64,000 bases of DNA from Candidatus Segetimicrobium genomatis (GTDB taxonomy: Bacteria; Sysuimicrobiota; Sysuimicrobiia; Sysuimicrobiales; Segetimicrobiaceae). This document shows, piece after piece, positions 35,931 to 45,109 of this stretch. A program made the position numbers and the translations under genes. The notes under the pieces were generated by a model. It had not been told where the DNA came from, did no database searches, and saw only the letters and a program-made list of their open reading frames with translations. The stretch spans positions 1-64,000 of the forward strand of contig VBAK01000137.1 in the NCBI GenBank assembly GCA_005882275.1, written 5' to 3'. Each line of letters starts with the position of its first letter. Position 1 is the first letter of the stretch.

Positions 35931-37009
35931 GCGCCGCCCGCCCGCGGCGGATCGCCGTCATCCCGGGGGACGGCATCGGCCGGGAGGTCATCGCCGAGGC
36001 CGTTCGCGTGCTGGCCGAGGTCGATCGGCGGCATGAGCTCGGCCTGGAGTTCGAGGAAGGGCTCGCCGGGGGCGCGGCCATCGACGCCGTTGGGCATCCC
36101 ATCCCCCCGAAGACCGTTGAGCTCTGCCGGCGGTCCGATGCGATCCTGCTGGGGGCCTGCGGCGGTCCAAAATGGGACCGCGGCCCGCGGGAGCTCCGGC
36201 CGGAGCAGGCGCTGTTCACCCTGCGCAAGACGTTTGGGCTCTACGCGAACCTGCGCCCGGCGATCGTCCCCCCGATGCTCCTCGGCGCCTCTCCGCTCAG
36301 GCGCGAGATCGTCGAGGGTGCCGACCTCCTCATCGTACGGGAGCTCACGGGCGGTCTCTACTTCGGGGCGCAGTCCCGGACCGGGGAGCGGGAGCATGCC
36401 GCCGCGCTGGACACGCTGCCGTACTCGGCCGTCGAGGTCCGCCGGGTCGTGCGCAAGGCGTGCGAGATCGCCCGCCGGCGGCCCCGCCGCAAGGTCACCT
36501 CGGTGGACAAGGCCAACGTCCTCGAGACCTCCCGCCTCTGGCGCGAGGTCGCGACCGAAGTCGCGCGGGAGTTTTCGGATCTCACGGTCGAGCACATGCT
36601 GGTCGACAACTGCGCCCTGCAGCTGGTCTACAACCCCAAGCAGTTCGACGTCATTGTGACCGAGAACATGTTCGGGGACATTCTGAGCGACGAGGCCGCG
36701 GGCGTGATGGGCTCGCTCGGGCTGATGCCGTCCGCGAGCCTGGGCGACCGGCCGCCCGGGCTCTTCGAGCCGGTGCACGGCACCGCGCCGGACATCGCCG
36801 GCAAGGGCATCGCGAACCCGCTCGCGGCGATCCTGACCACGGCGCTCCTGTTGCGCTACGGCCTGGGCCAGGAGGCGCCCGCCGCGGCGATCGAGGCCGC
36901 GGTCCTCCAGGCGCTGCAGGACGGATGCCGGACCGCCGACCTCGCCGGGGGGCGGCCCGCGCTCGGCACGGCGGCGATGACCGACGCGGTGCTCGCCCGC
37001 CTGCACTGA
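35927..37009 (+). CDS. leuB: 3-isopropylmalate dehydrogenase
   Basis: A 360-residue NAD-dependent enzyme of leucine synthesis that may also act on methylmalate in the citramalate route. [21 protein letters not shown] opens the fold, ELTGGLYFG and [15 protein letters not shown] hold substrate and metal residues, and [13 protein letters not shown] and [14 protein letters not shown] the cofactor site. The start is a TTG whose last base runs into the cimA stop (TTGA), one of the few TTG starts here; the upstream in-frame codons have no better start. It ends the T-box operon. Confidence 0.94.
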   Translation: MSAARPRRIAVIPGDGIGREVIAEAVRVLAEVDRRHELGLEFEEGLAGGAAIDAVGHPIPPKTVELCRRSDAILLGACGGPKWDRGPRELRPEQALFTLRKTFGLYANLRPAIVPPMLLGASPLRREIVEGADLLIVRELTGGLYFGAQSRTGEREHAAALDTLPYSAVEVRRVVRKACEIARRRPRRKVTSVDKANVLETSRLWREVATEVAREFSDLTVEHMLVDNCALQLVYNPKQFDVIVTENMFGDILSDEAAGVMGSLGLMPSASLGDRPPGLFEPVHGTAPDIAGKGIANPLAAILTTALLLRYGLGQEAPAAAIEAAVLQALQDGCRTADLAGGRPALGTAAMTDAVLARLH

Positions 37010-37074
37010 TCGTTTTCAGAAGTCCCACGGATATGCTGCGCCGGATCCGAACCACCGGCGAGAGGGTGGGTCGC

Positions 37075-37425
37075 GTGGGCAATCCAAAACTTCGGAGTCC
37101 GCTGGCCGATCATCTCTTTCGGGCGGTCCTGCAGCTCCGCACGGTGGAAGAGTGCTACCGGTTCTTCGAGGACCTCTGCACCATCGGCGAGGTCAAGGCC
37201 CTGGCCCAGCGCTTCGAGGTCGCCCGGATGCTGGATGCGGGAAAGACGTACGACGAGATTGCCGCGCGAACCGGGGCGTCCTCGGCGACGATCAGCCGCG
37301 TCGGCCGCTTCCTCGATTACGGCGCGGATGGGTACGCGCTCGTGCTGAAGCGCATGGCAGGCGTGGCGGCCTCCGAGACCCGAAGACGGGACCGGCAGGG
37401 GCGCCGCAGGCGGCGCGGGGCGTGA
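37075..37425 (+). CDS. yerC: TrpR-family regulator, YerC/YecD (HisR-like)
   Basis: A 116-residue DNA-binding protein of the YerC/YecD group of TrpR-like repressors: ECYRFFEDLCTIGEVKALAQRFEVARMLDAGKTYDEIAARTGASSATISRVGRFLDYG is the helix-turn-helix core. It lacks the tryptophan pocket by family. Related proteins (HisR) are predicted to control histidine synthesis in Firmicutes, and a complete his operon starts 1.7 kb downstream with an inverted repeat at its promoter. The GTG at 37075 follows GAGAGGG by 9 bases and gives the usual length; an ATG at 37033 would add 14 residues. Confidence 0.85.
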   Translation: MGNPKLRSPLADHLFRAVLQLRTVEECYRFFEDLCTIGEVKALAQRFEVARMLDAGKTYDEIAARTGASSATISRVGRFLDYGADGYALVLKRMAGVAASETRRRDRQGRRRRRGA

Positions 37426-37817
37426 TCCGGCCCGCGGCTCTCGTGCTCCTGGCGTGTCTGTGCCTGGCGGCGGGGGCCGGGGCGGAGACGCTGGACGACC
37501 GGGTGTACGCGGTGGCCCGCCAGCTCATGTGTCCCGTCTGCGTGGGGCAGACGGTGGCCGAAAGCGACTCTCAGCTTGCGCGCGAGATGAAGGCGATCAT
37601 CCGCCAGAAACTGGAGGCGGGGGAGACCCCGGGTCACATCCTCGACTACTTCGTGGGGCAGTTCGGAGAGCGCGTGCTGGCCGAACCCCGCGCCGGGGGC
37701 GCGGCGTTCTTCCTCTATGCGGGACCACCGCTGGCGCTGATCATCGGCGTGGGGATCGTCGCGGTCTACATCCGCCGGTGGCGGAGGTCGGGGCAGCATG
37801 GCGCCGATCGCGCCTGA
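37422..37817 (+). CDS. CcmH/CycL-like cytochrome c maturation protein
   Basis: A 131-residue exported, membrane-anchored protein. A signal peptide (residues 1-21) precedes VARQLMCPVCVGQTVAES, the CcmH heme-ligation motif (CPVC here, usually LRCxxCQ), then the helical LAREMKAIIRQKLEAGETPGHILDYFVGQFGERVL. A C-terminal membrane helix ends the protein. CcmH reduces apocytochrome thiols and passes heme during c-type cytochrome assembly. No other ccm genes are seen here. It starts with GTG overlapping the yerC stop and overlaps the amidohydrolase start, so it is translated with both. Confidence 0.82.
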   Translation: MIRPAALVLLACLCLAAGAGAETLDDRVYAVARQLMCPVCVGQTVAESDSQLAREMKAIIRQKLEAGETPGHILDYFVGQFGERVLAEPRAGGAAFFLYAGPPLALIIGVGIVAVYIRRWRRSGQHGADRA

Positions 37818-39057
37818 ATGGTTGATCGTCCGCGCGTCCCGCCTGATCGATGGGACGGACGCTCCGTCCATCGACCGCCCCACCGTGGTCGTGCGCCGGG
37901 GGGTGGTCGACGCCATCTATGCCGGCTCCGCTCCGCGCGGGAACTGGCCCGCGGACGCTCCCGAGCTTGACCTGACCGGCCACACGCTCTTGCCGGGCCT
38001 GATCGACGCCCATGTCCACCTTGTGCTGCCGGGCGACGGGACCCCGTTTGAGGATTCCGTGCGGGAACCGGACGGGGTGTTGCTGGCGACCGCCATACGC
38101 AATGCGCAAATTGCGCTCCGCGCGGGGATCACAACGCTCCGAGACTGCGGAGGGATGCGCGACACGACGCTTGAGTTGCGGCGGGCGCAGCGCCTCGGCT
38201 ATGCCGTCATCCCCCGGCTGCGCCTGTGTCGCTGTCCTCTCACCATCACAGGCGGCCATTGCTGGTACTTCGGCGGCGAAGCCGACGGCCCCGAGGAGAT
38301 GCGCCGCGTCGTGCGTGGGCTGGTGAAGGCGGGGGTGGACTACATCAAGATCATGGGCAGCGGCGGTGGGACCCTCGGCACCTACGCGTCGCGCCCATCA
38401 TACACGATCGAGGAGCTCAGCGCTGCCGTCGAGGAAGCGCACCGGCTCGACCGCCGCGTCGGCATCCACTGCACCTGTGCTCAGGCGACCCGGAATGCCA
38501 TCGCCGCGGGGGCAGACCACATTGAGCACGCGATGTTCCTCGCCGACGAGGAGGGGCATCAGCGGTTCGAGGCGGACGTCGCCGATGCGGTGGCGCAGCG
38601 GGACGCCGCGGTCACATCGACCCTGTGCGTGGGCCATTTCCTGGTCGAGGCGCTCTCGGCGAGGGAGGGGACGCCGGACGCCCGCTCCGCCGTAGAGCGG
38701 TGGCGGCGGATGAACGACAGCAACGTGGACAACGCCCGCCGCATGCGGCAGGCCGGCGTCCGCTACGTCGCCGGGACCGACGCCGGCTGGCGCTTCACGC
38801 CGTTCGATGGCCTGGTGACCGAACTCGAGCTCCTGCGCCGGACTGGTGCGACCGCGGCCGAGGCGATCGTTGCGGCGACGTCGGCGGCGGCCGCGGCGAT
38901 GGGCATCGCCGGCGAGGTGGGCGCCCTCCGGGCAGGCCTGCAGGCGGATCTCATCGCCGTCGCCGGCGATCCGCTCGCAGATCTGGCGGTCCTGCGCCAT
39001 CCCGCGATGGTCATGCTCGGCGGCGCGGTCGTCGCGCGGAACGGGCACCCCGTTTGA
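37798..39057 (+). CDS. Metal-dependent amidohydrolase, prolidase-like
   Basis: A 419-residue TIM-barrel amidohydrolase. The motifs are in order: LIDAHVHL (HxH metal site, near residue 66), DYIKIMGSGG (probable carboxylated lysine, near 181), VGIHCTCAQ (near 222), GADHIEHAMF (near 240), AGTDAGW (metal Asp, near 322). Best-known relatives hydrolyse dipeptides with C-terminal proline or related cyclic amides; the exact substrate is unknown. It overlaps ccmH-like by 20 bases. The promoter of the his operon begins inside its last codons. Confidence 0.85.
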   Translation: MAPIAPEWLIVRASRLIDGTDAPSIDRPTVVVRRGVVDAIYAGSAPRGNWPADAPELDLTGHTLLPGLIDAHVHLVLPGDGTPFEDSVREPDGVLLATAIRNAQIALRAGITTLRDCGGMRDTTLELRRAQRLGYAVIPRLRLCRCPLTITGGHCWYFGGEADGPEEMRRVVRGLVKAGVDYIKIMGSGGGTLGTYASRPSYTIEELSAAVEEAHRLDRRVGIHCTCAQATRNAIAAGADHIEHAMFLADEEGHQRFEADVADAVAQRDAAVTSTLCVGHFLVEALSAREGTPDARSAVERWRRMNDSNVDNARRMRQAGVRYVAGTDAGWRFTPFDGLVTELELLRRTGATAAEAIVAATSAAAAAMGIAGEVGALRAGLQADLIAVAGDPLADLAVLRHPAMVMLGGAVVARNGHPV

Positions 39058-39083
39058 CACCCGGCCCGGACGTGTGTTATGCT
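39054..39083 (+). promoter_or_regulatory. Promoter of the his operon
   Basis: TTGACA (39054-39059), an 18-base spacer and TATGCT (39078-39083), which is preceded by TG one base upstream (extended -10). It starts inside the amidohydrolase stop, and transcription would begin near 39090. Confidence 0.65.
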
Positions 39084-39094
39084 GAACTTCACTA

Positions 39095-39118
39095 CTTTAT
39101 CGGTTTAGCGTGATAAAG
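39095..39118. promoter_or_regulatory. Inverted-repeat operator in the his leader
   Basis: CTTTATC (39095-39101) and GATAAAG (39112-39118) are perfect inverted arms with a 10-base spacer, placed just after the likely transcription start. The right arm runs into the AAAGGAG ribosome site of hisZ. YerC at 37075 is the natural candidate to bind it; as RNA it could also form a hairpin that covers the ribosome site. Confidence 0.6.
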
Positions 39119-39131
39119 GAGCCGGTCGGGT

Positions 39132-40412
39132 ATGGCGCGGCGTGAGCGGTGGCAGCAGCTTCCTCCCGGGATGCGGGATCTCCTGGCCGATGAGTCGGCC
39201 CGGGCGCGGGCGGTCACCGGCCGCATCCTGTCCTGCATGCGCCGGTGGGGCTACCGGGAAGTGGTGACCCCGACGATCGAGTACTTCGACACCCTCGTGC
39301 GCGGGGAGGGGACGGAAGCCGGGGACCGGCTGTTCAAGCTGGTGGATCGCGGCGGCGAGTTGCTCGCGCTTCGCCCCGAGATGACGACCCCGGTGGCCCG
39401 GCTGGTGACCACCCACCTGCGCGGCCGGCCGCTGCCGCTGCGGCTCGCCTATGCCGGGCAGGTGTTCCGGGGCTCGGAAACCGGCTCGGGACGTCTGCGG
39501 GAGTTCCCGCAGGTGGGGTGTGAGCTGATCGGGGCGGACACCCTCGAGGCCGATGCCGAGATCGTCGCCCTCGCGGTCGATGCCCTCGCCGCCTCCGGCG
39601 CGGCGGAGTGTTCGGTCAGCCTGGGCCACGTCGGTTTCCTTCGGGGGATGCTCGAGGGGCTGGGCCTGCCGGAGGAGGGAGCGCTCGAGGCGCGCGCCCT
39701 CCTGTACCAGAAGGACTTCGTCGGACTCCGCGCGGTGCTCGATCGCGCCGGGGCGCCGGCGGCGCGCGGCGAAGCCCTGACGGCCCTGCCGGGACTCCGC
39801 GGTCCGCAGGCGATCCGGGAAGCGCGGCGGCTGGCCGACACGGCGGAGAGCCGCCGGGTGCTGCGCGATCTCGAAACCCTCATCGGCATCCTGGAGACGT
39901 ACGGCGTGGGCGGCGGGGTGAAGGTGGACCTCAGCATCATCCGGGACTTCGATTACTACACCGGCATCGTGTTCGAAGGGCACACCGCCGCGCTGGGCTT
40001 TCCGCTGCTGGGCGGCGGGCGGTATGACCGGTTGTTCGAAGGATTCGGGGCGCCGCACGCCGCGACCGGGTTCGCGGTGCGGGTCGACCGGGCGCTGGCC
40101 GCGTCCGCCGGCGGGGACGGCGGGGGGGAGGCGCCCGATGTGGCGGTGGCCTTCGCCGACGGCGCCCGCGGCGAGGCGCTGCGGCTGGCCCGGTCGCTCC
40201 GGCAGCAGGACCTGTCCGTGACCGTGGAGATCCTCGGGCGTCCGTGGGACGAGGTGGCGCGGGGGGCGCTCGCGGCCGGCGCCCCGCGGGCGGTGCTGGT
40301 CACAGGCAGCCGGGCCGTGGTGCGGGAGGCCGACGGCCGGGAGCGCTCCGCCGCGCTGGCGGATCTGCTCCGCGGGGGCCCGGGGCACGGAGGCGGACCG
40401 TGCCCCTCGTGA
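39132..40412 (+). CDS. hisZ: ATP phosphoribosyltransferase regulatory subunit
   Basis: A 426-residue histidyl-tRNA-synthetase paralogue. It carries LPPGMRDLLADESARA, then EYFDTLVRGEGTEAGDRLFKLVDRGGELLALRPEMTTPVARLV and FRGSETGSGRLREFPQVGCELIG, but has no C-terminal anticodon-binding HisRS segment of the canonical type. With the short HisG it forms the hetero-octameric ATP-PRT that makes PR-ATP and is inhibited by histidine. AAAGGAG lies 10 bases before the ATG. It is the first gene of the his operon. Confidence 0.93.
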   Translation: MARRERWQQLPPGMRDLLADESARARAVTGRILSCMRRWGYREVVTPTIEYFDTLVRGEGTEAGDRLFKLVDRGGELLALRPEMTTPVARLVTTHLRGRPLPLRLAYAGQVFRGSETGSGRLREFPQVGCELIGADTLEADAEIVALAVDALAASGAAECSVSLGHVGFLRGMLEGLGLPEEGALEARALLYQKDFVGLRAVLDRAGAPAARGEALTALPGLRGPQAIREARRLADTAESRRVLRDLETLIGILETYGVGGGVKVDLSIIRDFDYYTGIVFEGHTAALGFPLLGGGRYDRLFEGFGAPHAATGFAVRVDRALAASAGGDGGGEAPDVAVAFADGARGEALRLARSLRQQDLSVTVEILGRPWDEVARGALAAGAPRAVLVTGSRAVVREADGRERSAALADLLRGGPGHGGGPCPS

Positions 40413-41053
40413 CGGTGGCCGTGGCGTCCGGACGGCTGCTCGACGACTCGATGCGCACGCTCGAGGCCGCCGGGTATCTGACCGCGGCCGCGTGGCGGTC
40501 GACCCGCCGCCTGATCCTCCCCTGCAGGGAGCCGGACGTCCGGGTCCTGATCGCCAAGCCCGGGGATCTGCTGACGTACGTCGAGCACGGGGCCGCCGAT
40601 CTCGGCATCGCCGGGAAGGACGTGCTGCTGGAGCAGGGGCGCGACGTCTACGAACTGGTCGATCTCGGGTTCGGCGCCTGCCGGGGCGTGGTGGCGTTCC
40701 CCGAGGCGCGGGCGGCGGAGTGGGAGTCGCTGAGCCCGATCCGGATCGCGACGAAGTACCCGCGCGTGACCGAGCGCCACTTCTGGGGCCAGGGGCGGCC
40801 GGTGGAAATCATCGAGCTGCGCGGCACGGTCGAGCTCGCGCCCCAGGTGGGCCTGGCCGACGGCATCCTCGATCTCGTGATGACCGGCCGCACGCTGGCG
40901 GCGAACCACCTGGTCGAGGTCGCGGAGGTGTTCCGGTCCACCGCCCGCCTGGTCGTCAACCGGATGAGCCTGCGGACCCGCGCGGAGGCGGTGCAGGCGG
41001 TCGTGGAGCGGATGCGGGCCGCGGCCGCAGCGCGGGACCCGTCGTCGGTGTAG
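40400..41053 (+). CDS. hisG: ATP phosphoribosyltransferase catalytic subunit, short form
   Basis: A 217-residue enzyme catalysing the first step of histidine synthesis (ATP + PRPP). VTVAVASGRLLDDSMRTLEAAG, then PGDLLTYVEHGAADLGIAGKDVLLEQ and the PRPP site DGILDLVMTGRTLAANHL are typical. The C-terminal regulatory domain of the long form is absent, as expected when HisZ is present. Start GTG 40400 overlaps the hisZ end by 13 bases and has GGAGG upstream. Confidence 0.95.
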   Translation: MPLVTVAVASGRLLDDSMRTLEAAGYLTAAAWRSTRRLILPCREPDVRVLIAKPGDLLTYVEHGAADLGIAGKDVLLEQGRDVYELVDLGFGACRGVVAFPEARAAEWESLSPIRIATKYPRVTERHFWGQGRPVEIIELRGTVELAPQVGLADGILDLVMTGRTLAANHLVEVAEVFRSTARLVVNRMSLRTRAEAVQAVVERMRAAAAARDPSSV

Positions 41054-41069
41054 AGGGAGAGGTCGCCGC

Positions 41070-42380
41070 ATGGAGATCCAGCGGTTGAGCCAGGTGGCCC
41101 CCGAGCGGCTGCGGCAGATCCTGCAGCGGTCGCGGGCCGAGGTGTTCGACGACGAGCGCGCGGCGCACGTGCGCGGCATTGTCGAGGACGTGCGGCGGCG
41201 CGGCGATGCGGCCATCGTGGAGCACACGCAGCGGCACGACGGCGTCGCCCTCTCGCCGGACCGGCTCCGGGTGGACCGGCAGGAAGTGACCCGGGCGTAC
41301 GACGCGCTGGACGACGGGCTGCGCACGGCGCTGGCGACCAGCATCGAGCGGGCCCGGCGGTACAACGAGTGGCTCCGCCCCCCCGCGCTCCAGCTCGAGG
41401 AGATGGAAGCCGGCCTCACGGCCGGCGTGAAGTTCACGCCGGTGGAGGGCGTGGGGGTGTACATTCCCAGCGGCAAGGGCGCGTTTCCGTCCACGTGCAT
41501 CACCCTGGTCACCCCGGCGGTCGTCGCCGGCGTCGAGGAGATCGCCGTGGTCCTTCCGCCGCGCAGGGACGGCAGCGCCGACCCCGCGGTGCTCGTGGCC
41601 GCCGATCTGCTGGGGGTGTCGCAGGTGTTTCGCTGCAACGGCGTGGCGGGCATCGCCGGGCTGGCGTTCGGGACGGCGACGCTGCCTCGCGTGCCGCTGC
41701 TCGGCGGACCCGGCAATCCCTACGTCACGGCCGCCCAGATGGCCGTGCAGGCCCACGGGGTGCGGCTGCTCTCCTTCCTCGGCCCCACGGAGTCGATGAT
41801 CATCGCCGACGCGTCGGCCGATCCCGACCGCCTCGCGCTCGATCTCCTCAACGAGGCCGAGCACGGGACGGATTCCGCGGTGATCCTCTTGACGGCCGCG
41901 GAGGGGGTGGCGGCCGAGGTCGTGGAGCGCCTGCCGCGGTATCTGGCGCAGCTGCCCGCGCGGCGGCGCGAGTTTGCCGAGGCCGCGTTGAGCCGCTACG
42001 GCGGCGCGTTCGTGACCGACACCCTCGAGGAGGCCGTGGCGTTTGCGAACCTCTACGCGCCCGAGCACCTCCAGATTGCCACCCGCGATCCGTATGCGCT
42101 TCTCGAGCGGATCCGGAACGCCGGCGAGGTCCTCCTCGGCCAGGACACGCCGTTTTCCGCGGGCAACTACGCGATCGGCGTCCCGGCGGCGCTGCCGACC
42201 GGCGGGTTCGCGCGGGTGGCGTCGGGTGTGACGGTCCTCAGCTATCTGAAGGCGACCTCGGTGGCGCGCCTCGATGCCGCAGGGCTGGCCCGCGTCCGGC
42301 CGGTGGTGGAGCGGCTCGGGGAGTACGAGGATTTTCCGGCCCACGTCCTGGCGGTCCGGGAGCGGGGGGAGCCCGGATGA
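41070..42380 (+). CDS. hisD: Histidinol dehydrogenase
   Basis: A 436-residue zinc enzyme that oxidises histidinol to histidine in two NAD steps. GVGVYIPSGKGAFPSTCITLVTPA and GGPGNPYVTAAQMAVQ are the family markers, with IIADASADPDRLALDLLNEAEHGTDS and NYAIGVPAALPTGGFARVASGV containing substrate and zinc residues. Length is usual (about 430). Its stop overlaps hisB by 4 bases. Confidence 0.96.
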   Translation: MEIQRLSQVAPERLRQILQRSRAEVFDDERAAHVRGIVEDVRRRGDAAIVEHTQRHDGVALSPDRLRVDRQEVTRAYDALDDGLRTALATSIERARRYNEWLRPPALQLEEMEAGLTAGVKFTPVEGVGVYIPSGKGAFPSTCITLVTPAVVAGVEEIAVVLPPRRDGSADPAVLVAADLLGVSQVFRCNGVAGIAGLAFGTATLPRVPLLGGPGNPYVTAAQMAVQAHGVRLLSFLGPTESMIIADASADPDRLALDLLNEAEHGTDSAVILLTAAEGVAAEVVERLPRYLAQLPARRREFAEAALSRYGGAFVTDTLEEAVAFANLYAPEHLQIATRDPYALLERIRNAGEVLLGQDTPFSAGNYAIGVPAALPTGGFARVASGVTVLSYLKATSVARLDAAGLARVRPVVERLGEYEDFPAHVLAVRERGEPG

Positions 42381-42967
42381 GCCGCGTCGGCCGCCTGGCG
42401 CGCGCGACGACGGAAACGAGCACCGACGTGGTCTGGGAGCTGGACGGCGCCGGGCGCTTTGCGGGCACCACGCGGCTGCCGTTCTTCGACCACATGCTCG
42501 CCCAGCTGGCCCGCCACGGGCGGTTTGATCTGAGCGTCAACGCGGCCGGAGACCTCGAGGTCGACGCGCACCACACCGTGGAGGATGTGGGCATCGCCCT
42601 GGGACGGGCGCTGCGCGACGCGCTCGGGGAGGGGGCCGGGATCTTCCGCTACGCCTCCGAGTATGCGCCGCTGGACGAGGCCTTGGTGCTGGCGGTCGTC
42701 GACGTGAGCGGGAGGGCCTACCTGCACTACGCCGTCCCGGTGGTCCGCCAGCGGCTGGGCGACTACGACACCGACCTCACCGAGGAGTTCTTCCGCGCCT
42801 TCACGATGAACGCCGGGATTACGCTGCACCTCCTGCTCATCCACGGGCGGAACGCGCACCACATCATCGAGGCGGCCTTCAAAGCCACGGCGCTCGCGCT
42901 GGACCGGGCGACGCGGATGGACCCGCGGGTGCAGGGGGTCCCCTCGACCAAAGGGACCCTCGCATGA
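42377..42967 (+). CDS. hisB: Imidazoleglycerol-phosphate dehydratase
   Basis: A 196-residue single-function HisB. RATTETSTDVVWELDGAG opens, TRLPFFDHMLAQLARHGRFDL gives the DHM Mn-binding motif, DAHHTVEDVGIALG the first HHTVED, and NAHHIIEAAFKATALAL the second HH motif. It makes imidazole acetol phosphate. It overlaps hisD and hisH by 4 bases each. Confidence 0.96.
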   Translation: MSRVGRLARATTETSTDVVWELDGAGRFAGTTRLPFFDHMLAQLARHGRFDLSVNAAGDLEVDAHHTVEDVGIALGRALRDALGEGAGIFRYASEYAPLDEALVLAVVDVSGRAYLHYAVPVVRQRLGDYDTDLTEEFFRAFTMNAGITLHLLLIHGRNAHHIIEAAFKATALALDRATRMDPRVQGVPSTKGTLA

Positions 42968-43590
42968 TCGCGGTGGTCGATTACGGCGCCGGCAACCTCC
43001 GCAGCATCCAGAAGGGGTTGGAGCGGCAGGGCCTCGAGGTCCGCATCATCGATGCGCCGCGGGCGCTCGACGAGGCGGACGCGCTCGTCGTCCCCGGGGA
43101 CGGCGCGTTCGGGCCGGCGATGGCGCGCCTGCGCGCCACGGGGTTCGCGGACCGGATCCGGGCCTATGTCGCCTCCGGGCGGCCGTTTCTCGGGATCTGC
43201 CTCGGGATGCAGTTGCTGTTCGAGGAGAGCGAGGAGGACGGTGTGCACCGGGGGCTCGGCGTCCTGCCCGGCCGCGTGGTCCGCCTCTCCGGCCGGGTGA
43301 AGGTCCCGCACATGGGCTGGAACGCGCTCAGGGTGCTCCGGCCGTCTCCGCTCCTCGCGGGGGTGGAGACCGGCACGCACGCGTACTTCATTCACTCGTA
43401 CCACGCGATCCCCGCGGACCCAGCGCTGGTCGCGGCCGCGGTGGACTACGGCGGAGAGGTGGCCGCCGTCGTCGGGCGCGGCAATGTCTGGGCCACGCAG
43501 TTCCATCCGGAGAAGTCGGGCGCGGGGGGCATGCGGATGCTCGCCAACGCTGCCCGGTGGGCCGTCGGTGCTGGTGCTTCCGGCCGTTGA
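42964..43590 (+). CDS. hisH: Imidazole glycerol phosphate synthase, glutaminase subunit
   Basis: A 208-residue class I glutamine amidotransferase. GAGNLRSIQKGLERQG starts the fold, FLGICLGMQLLFEESEED carries the nucleophile Cys, and ATQFHPEKSG the catalytic His/Glu pair. It supplies ammonia to HisF. It overlaps hisB by 4 bases and hisA by 23. Confidence 0.95.
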   Translation: MIAVVDYGAGNLRSIQKGLERQGLEVRIIDAPRALDEADALVVPGDGAFGPAMARLRATGFADRIRAYVASGRPFLGICLGMQLLFEESEEDGVHRGLGVLPGRVVRLSGRVKVPHMGWNALRVLRPSPLLAGVETGTHAYFIHSYHAIPADPALVAAAVDYGGEVAAVVGRGNVWATQFHPEKSGAGGMRMLANAARWAVGAGASGR

Positions 43591-44290
43591 CGTGCGGGGC
43601 GGCCGGTGCGTCCGCCTCATCCAAGGGGCCGCCGGCCGCGAGCGGGTCTACGGCGACGACCCGGCCGCCGCGGCCCGGAGGTGGGAGGCGGAGGGGGCCC
43701 CTTGGGTGCACGTGGTCGACCTCGACGGCGCATTCGCCGGCGCCCCGGTCAACGCGGAGGCCATCCGCCGGATCATCGAGGCGGTGCGCATTCCCGTTGA
43801 GGTGGGCGGGGGGCTGCGCGATCTTCCCGCGGTCGAGCGGTGGCTCGGCCGGGGCGCGGCGCGCGTGATTCTGGGCACCGCCGCGCTCAACGGCGGGGGC
43901 GTGCTGGAAGAGGCCTGCCTCCGGTTCGGCGACCGCATCGCGGTGGCGATCGATGCGAGGGACGGCGAGGTGCTGGTGGACGGCTGGGTCACCTGCACCG
44001 GGGAATCCGCGGCCGCTGCGGCGGCCCGGGCGGTCCGGGCAGGCGCCCGGCGGATCATCTACACGGATATCGGCCGGGACGGAATGCTGGGCGGGCCCAA
44101 CGTCGCCGCGATCGAGCAGTTTCTGCGACACGTGGACGTGCCGGTGATCGCCTCCGGCGGGATCGCCTCCGCCGATGACGTCGCGCGCCTGCGGCGCATC
44201 ACACCGCGCGGGCCCGAAGGCGTGATCGTCGGCCGGGCCCTGTACGAGGGGCGGACGCGGCTCGAGGAACTCCTGGCCGCCGCCGCGTAG
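43568..44290 (+). CDS. hisA: ProFAR isomerase
   Basis: A 240-residue beta-alpha barrel that isomerises ProFAR to PRFAR. LPAVDVRGGRCVRLIQG, VEVGGGLRDLPAVERWLGRGAARVILGTAAL and YTDIGRDGMLGGPN match HisA, with the two phosphate-binding half-barrel repeats. The GTG at 43568 overlaps the hisH end by 23 bases; a second GTG at 43574 is also possible. Confidence 0.95.
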   Translation: MLVLPAVDVRGGRCVRLIQGAAGRERVYGDDPAAAARRWEAEGAPWVHVVDLDGAFAGAPVNAEAIRRIIEAVRIPVEVGGGLRDLPAVERWLGRGAARVILGTAALNGGGVLEEACLRFGDRIAVAIDARDGEVLVDGWVTCTGESAAAAAARAVRAGARRIIYTDIGRDGMLGGPNVAAIEQFLRHVDVPVIASGGIASADDVARLRRITPRGPEGVIVGRALYEGRTRLEELLAAAA

Positions 44291-44293
44291 CCG

Positions 44294-45052
44294 ATGCTCG
44301 CCCGCCGGCTGATCCCCTGCCTCGACGTCGCCGCCGGCCGCGTCGTCAAGGGCACCAGTTTCGTGAACCTCCGCGACGCGGGCGATCCCGTCGAGCTGGC
44401 CGTCCTGTACGATCACGAGGGCGCCGACGAGATCGTCTTCCTGGACATCACCGCCAGCCACGAGCGCCGGGGGATCATGGAAGACGTGGTCCGCCGGACG
44501 GCCGAGGCGCTGACGATCCCGTTCACGGTGGGGGGCGGCCTGCGCACCGTCGAGGATCTTCGCCGGATGCTCAACGCCGGCGCGGACAAGGTGGGCATCA
44601 ACACCGCGGCGGTGGAGCGGCCGGAGCTGATCCGCGAGGCCGCCCTGCGGTTCGGCCGCCAGTGCGTCGTCGTGGCGATCGACGCGCGCCGGACCTCCGC
44701 CGATCGGTGGGAGGTGTACATCCGCGGCGGGAGGACGCCCGCCGGCCGTGACGCCGTGGCCTGGGCGCGCGAGGCGGCGGAGCGGGGCGCGGGCGAACTC
44801 CTCGTCACCAGCATGGATCAGGACGGGCACGAAGACGGCTACGATCTGGCGCTGATTCGGGCGATCACCCGGGCGGTCGGGGTGCCGGTCGTGGCCTCCG
44901 GGGGCGCGGGCCATCCCCGGCACTTCGTGGAGGTCATCCAGCAGGCCGACGCGGACGCGGTGCTCGCCGCCTCGATGTTTCACTTCCGGCGGCACAGCAT
45001 CGCGGAGGCCAAGGCGCACATGGCGGCGGCCGGAGTCCCGATCCGCCTCTGA
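44294..45052 (+). CDS. hisF: Imidazole glycerol phosphate synthase, cyclase subunit
   Basis: A 252-residue barrel paired with His[33 protein letters not shown] starts it; [11 protein letters not shown] has the catalytic Asp, and [18 protein letters not shown] and [13 protein letters not shown] hold the second acid and phosphate site. The product goes to hisB and also AICAR to purine synthesis. It starts 3 bases after hisA. Confidence 0.97.
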   Translation: MLARRLIPCLDVAAGRVVKGTSFVNLRDAGDPVELAVLYDHEGADEIVFLDITASHERRGIMEDVVRRTAEALTIPFTVGGGLRTVEDLRRMLNAGADKVGINTAAVERPELIREAALRFGRQCVVVAIDARRTSADRWEVYIRGGRTPAGRDAVAWAREAAERGAGELLVTSMDQDGHEDGYDLALIRAITRAVGVPVVASGGAGHPRHFVEVIQQADADAVLAASMFHFRRHSIAEAKAHMAAAGVPIRL

Positions 45053-45109
45053 GCGCCCGCGGGTTCGAGTCCAGGGCGTCCTGGGGGCGTCCGGGGAGGA
45101 TGGCAGGCG

